A DNA stretch of 7,656 nt from Pseudomonadota bacterium (GTDB taxonomy: Bacteria; Myxococcota; Polyangia; Polyangiales; Polyangiaceae). Location of the stretch: positions 1-7,656 of the forward strand of contig JAEZYO010000333.1 of NCBI GenBank assembly GCA_023419055.1, read 5' to 3'. Below are positions 6,522-7,656 of the stretch, piece after piece; within the stretch, counting starts at the first letter, position 1; every line of letters begins with the position of its first letter. The translations under genes were made by a program, and so were the position numbers. The notes beneath the pieces were generated by a model. It did not search any database and was not told the DNA's origin. It saw only the letters and a program-made list of their open reading frames with translations.

Positions 6522-7656
6522 CTAGGCGGCGCGATCAGGCTTTTCGGTCAAGCAGCGCAAGGCGGCTCTCAGCACCTGTTCGCAGGTTCGAGCTTCGGTG
6601 TCGTCGACCGAGACCCGCGCCAGCGCATTCCTGGCCTGCTTCTCGCTGAAGCCCTGCCCTACGAGCGCCGAGAACACCTTGGCCGCGACGTCAGTTCGAG
6701 CCGCATCGGGCGCGCTTCCGTAGGTGGTGCCGTCCGCGTGACGGAACACCAAGCCCTTGGACGGTGAGCCTTGGACCCTGAGCTTTCCGAGATGCAGCGC
6801 TCGATGGTGCGCTGCGCAGAGCGTGATCAAGTTGTCGTCCTCGTGGTCTCCTCCTTCCTCTCGTGCATTCAGGTGGTGCATATCCACGAAGGTCCCGTGC
6901 CGGCAACCGGGCACCCCACAGCGCCCTCCGTCTCGTCGCAGCACTCGGCGCCGCACCGCCGGTGGGATCGTTTGGCTGGCGCGAGCGCCCACATGGGCGC
7001 CCGACACCGCCCCGACCTCCTGCGCATCGCAACGCGCCATTTCGACGATCTCGGGTTCGACGGGCAGGAGCTCACCAGCGCCCTGCTGAAACCCTTGGCC
7101 GCAGTGATCGCAGGTCGTGATCGCGAGCTGATAGCTTGCGCGGCCGTCGTCGGACGGTCCCTGCAAGATCTCGCGCGCCATCGAGAGCAAGAGCGCATCG
7201 TCGTCGAGCGGCTGCGCGCTCTTTCGGCGAAGATGAGCGACCGCCTCGCGGAAGCTCGCGAACGTCTCGGCGTTGACCTCGAAGCGCAGCACGTGACGGT
7301 GCAGCTCAGGTCGCACCGGATCGCCAGGGCGATCTCCCGGTTTTCGCCCTGAAACCAGCTTCTCCACCTGGCGTACCGTCTTACCGCGCGTGGCTCGCAG
7401 CCAGTTCTCTTCGGTTCCAGCCGTGGCCACGCGAGTGAGCTCTCGCGCCGCCGACCAGCTGAGCTCACCGTCACGCAGCGCTCGATTCACCTCGGGTAGG
7501 CTTTCGAGCGCCCGTGCGGTCCGGAGCTTCTCTTCCGTCACTCGGCGCTTGTATCCGAAGAGGCGCTCGACATACTCGGCGAAGCTCGCGTACCCGAGCT
7601 CCCGATGCGCGCGGCATCGAAACGCCCTCAAGAGCGCGGTGCCCTCTTCCCCGTCG
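6522..7656 (-). CDS. HNH endonuclease with RuvA-C-like tail, 5' partial
   Basis: An HNH-family nuclease that runs off the right edge; the frame is open through 7656, so the TTG at 7631 is probably internal. Numbering from that TTG: an N-terminal helical region with LGYASFAEYVERLFG (about 13-27), similar to the DUF222-like part of many HNH proteins; a conserved Cys segment (CDHCG 174-178, C201); then the HNH domain. The HNH has C238 and C243, HH 252-253, N267, C272 and HH 275-276, so zinc and catalytic positions look intact. Residues about 314-362 (VFSALVGQGFSEKQARNAL and a final helix with VLRAALRCL) resemble the three-helix C-terminal domain of RuvA. Cleavage of DNA is inferred; its biological role is unknown. 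Proteins of this design are common as multiple copies in myxobacteria. It is the upstream neighbour of the Cys-rich lipoprotein gene, without evident functional link. Confidence 0.85.
   Translation of the reverse strand, partial: DGEEGTALLRAFRCRAHRELGYASFAEYVERLFGYKRRVTEEKLRTARALESLPEVNRALRDGELSWSAARELTRVATAGTEENWLRATRGKTVRQVEKLVSGRKPGDRPGDPVRPELHRHVLRFEVNAETFASFREAVAHLRRKSAQPLDDDALLLSMAREILQGPSDDGRASYQLAITTCDHCGQGFQQGAGELLPVEPEIVEMARCDAQEVGAVSGAHVGARASQTIPPAVRRRVLRRDGGRCGVPGCRHGTFVDMHHLNAREEGGDHEDDNLITLCAAHHRALHLGKLRVQGSPSKGLVFRHADGTTYGSAPDAARTDVAAKVFSALVGQGFSEKQARNALARVSVDDTEARTCEQVLRAALRCLTEKPDRAA

Noticed and set aside
6046..6525. Plus-strand ORF with a proline-rich product
   Set aside because: It is the complement of the Gly-rich linker of the lipoprotein; proline runs are expected from the GGN codons read in reverse.
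6771..7352. Plus-strand ORF of 193 codons opposite the HNH gene
   Set aside because: Antisense shadow; the minus strand carries a recognisable HNH domain and Cys motifs over the same bases.

Overview
The window looks like chromosomal DNA from a high-GC deltaproteobacterium, most likely a myxobacterium of the Polyangiales/Sorangiineae type. The evidence is the high GC of the flanking genes (about 69% in three hand-counted 60-base lines), frequent GTG and TTG starts, secreted lipoproteins with long Gly/Ser/Ala linkers, and an HNH endonuclease of a type common as paralogues in these genomes. The assignment is an inference from style, not from a marker gene.

Left part (1-3072, + strand): the C-terminal about 1,020 residues of a very large superfamily 1 helicase of the COG1112/DUF4011 type, with a C-terminal Vsr/MTES_1575-like nuclease fold. 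Its N-terminus and Walker A motif lie off the left edge. Motifs II to VI are intact, but the terminal nuclease has lost a key acidic residue. Codon usage changes abruptly inside the gene near 1700-1800.

Middle part (3099-5054, - strand): a two-gene operon of clearly lower GC (about 56% in five hand-counted lines). The first gene encodes a P-loop nucleoside/nucleotide-kinase-like domain fused to what looks like a degenerate Nudix domain. The second, overlapping it by 13 bases, encodes a Nudix hydrolase with a nearly complete Nudix box. A possible 37-codon leader ORF overlaps the kinase start. This module is the best candidate here for an undescribed system: an imported kinase plus sensor plus nucleotide hydrolase beside a defence-type helicase. 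Its biochemical role is unknown.

Right part (5121-6428): two convergent genes for secreted lipoproteins. One is a short, apparently truncated von Willebrand A-like protein with an altered MIDAS motif (+). The other is a protein with a Gly-rich linker and a Cys-rich C-terminus (-). Both start codons lie 7 bases after a TAnnnT box and lack a Shine-Dalgarno sequence, so both may be leaderless.

Right edge (6522-7656, - strand): an HNH endonuclease with a RuvA-C-like tail, running off the window. No tRNA, rRNA, CRISPR array, insertion sequence or clear terminator was seen. No gene-free stretch exceeds 300 bases; the 26-base gap 3073-3098 and the 36-base gap 5712-5747 between convergent genes hold no convincing hairpin.
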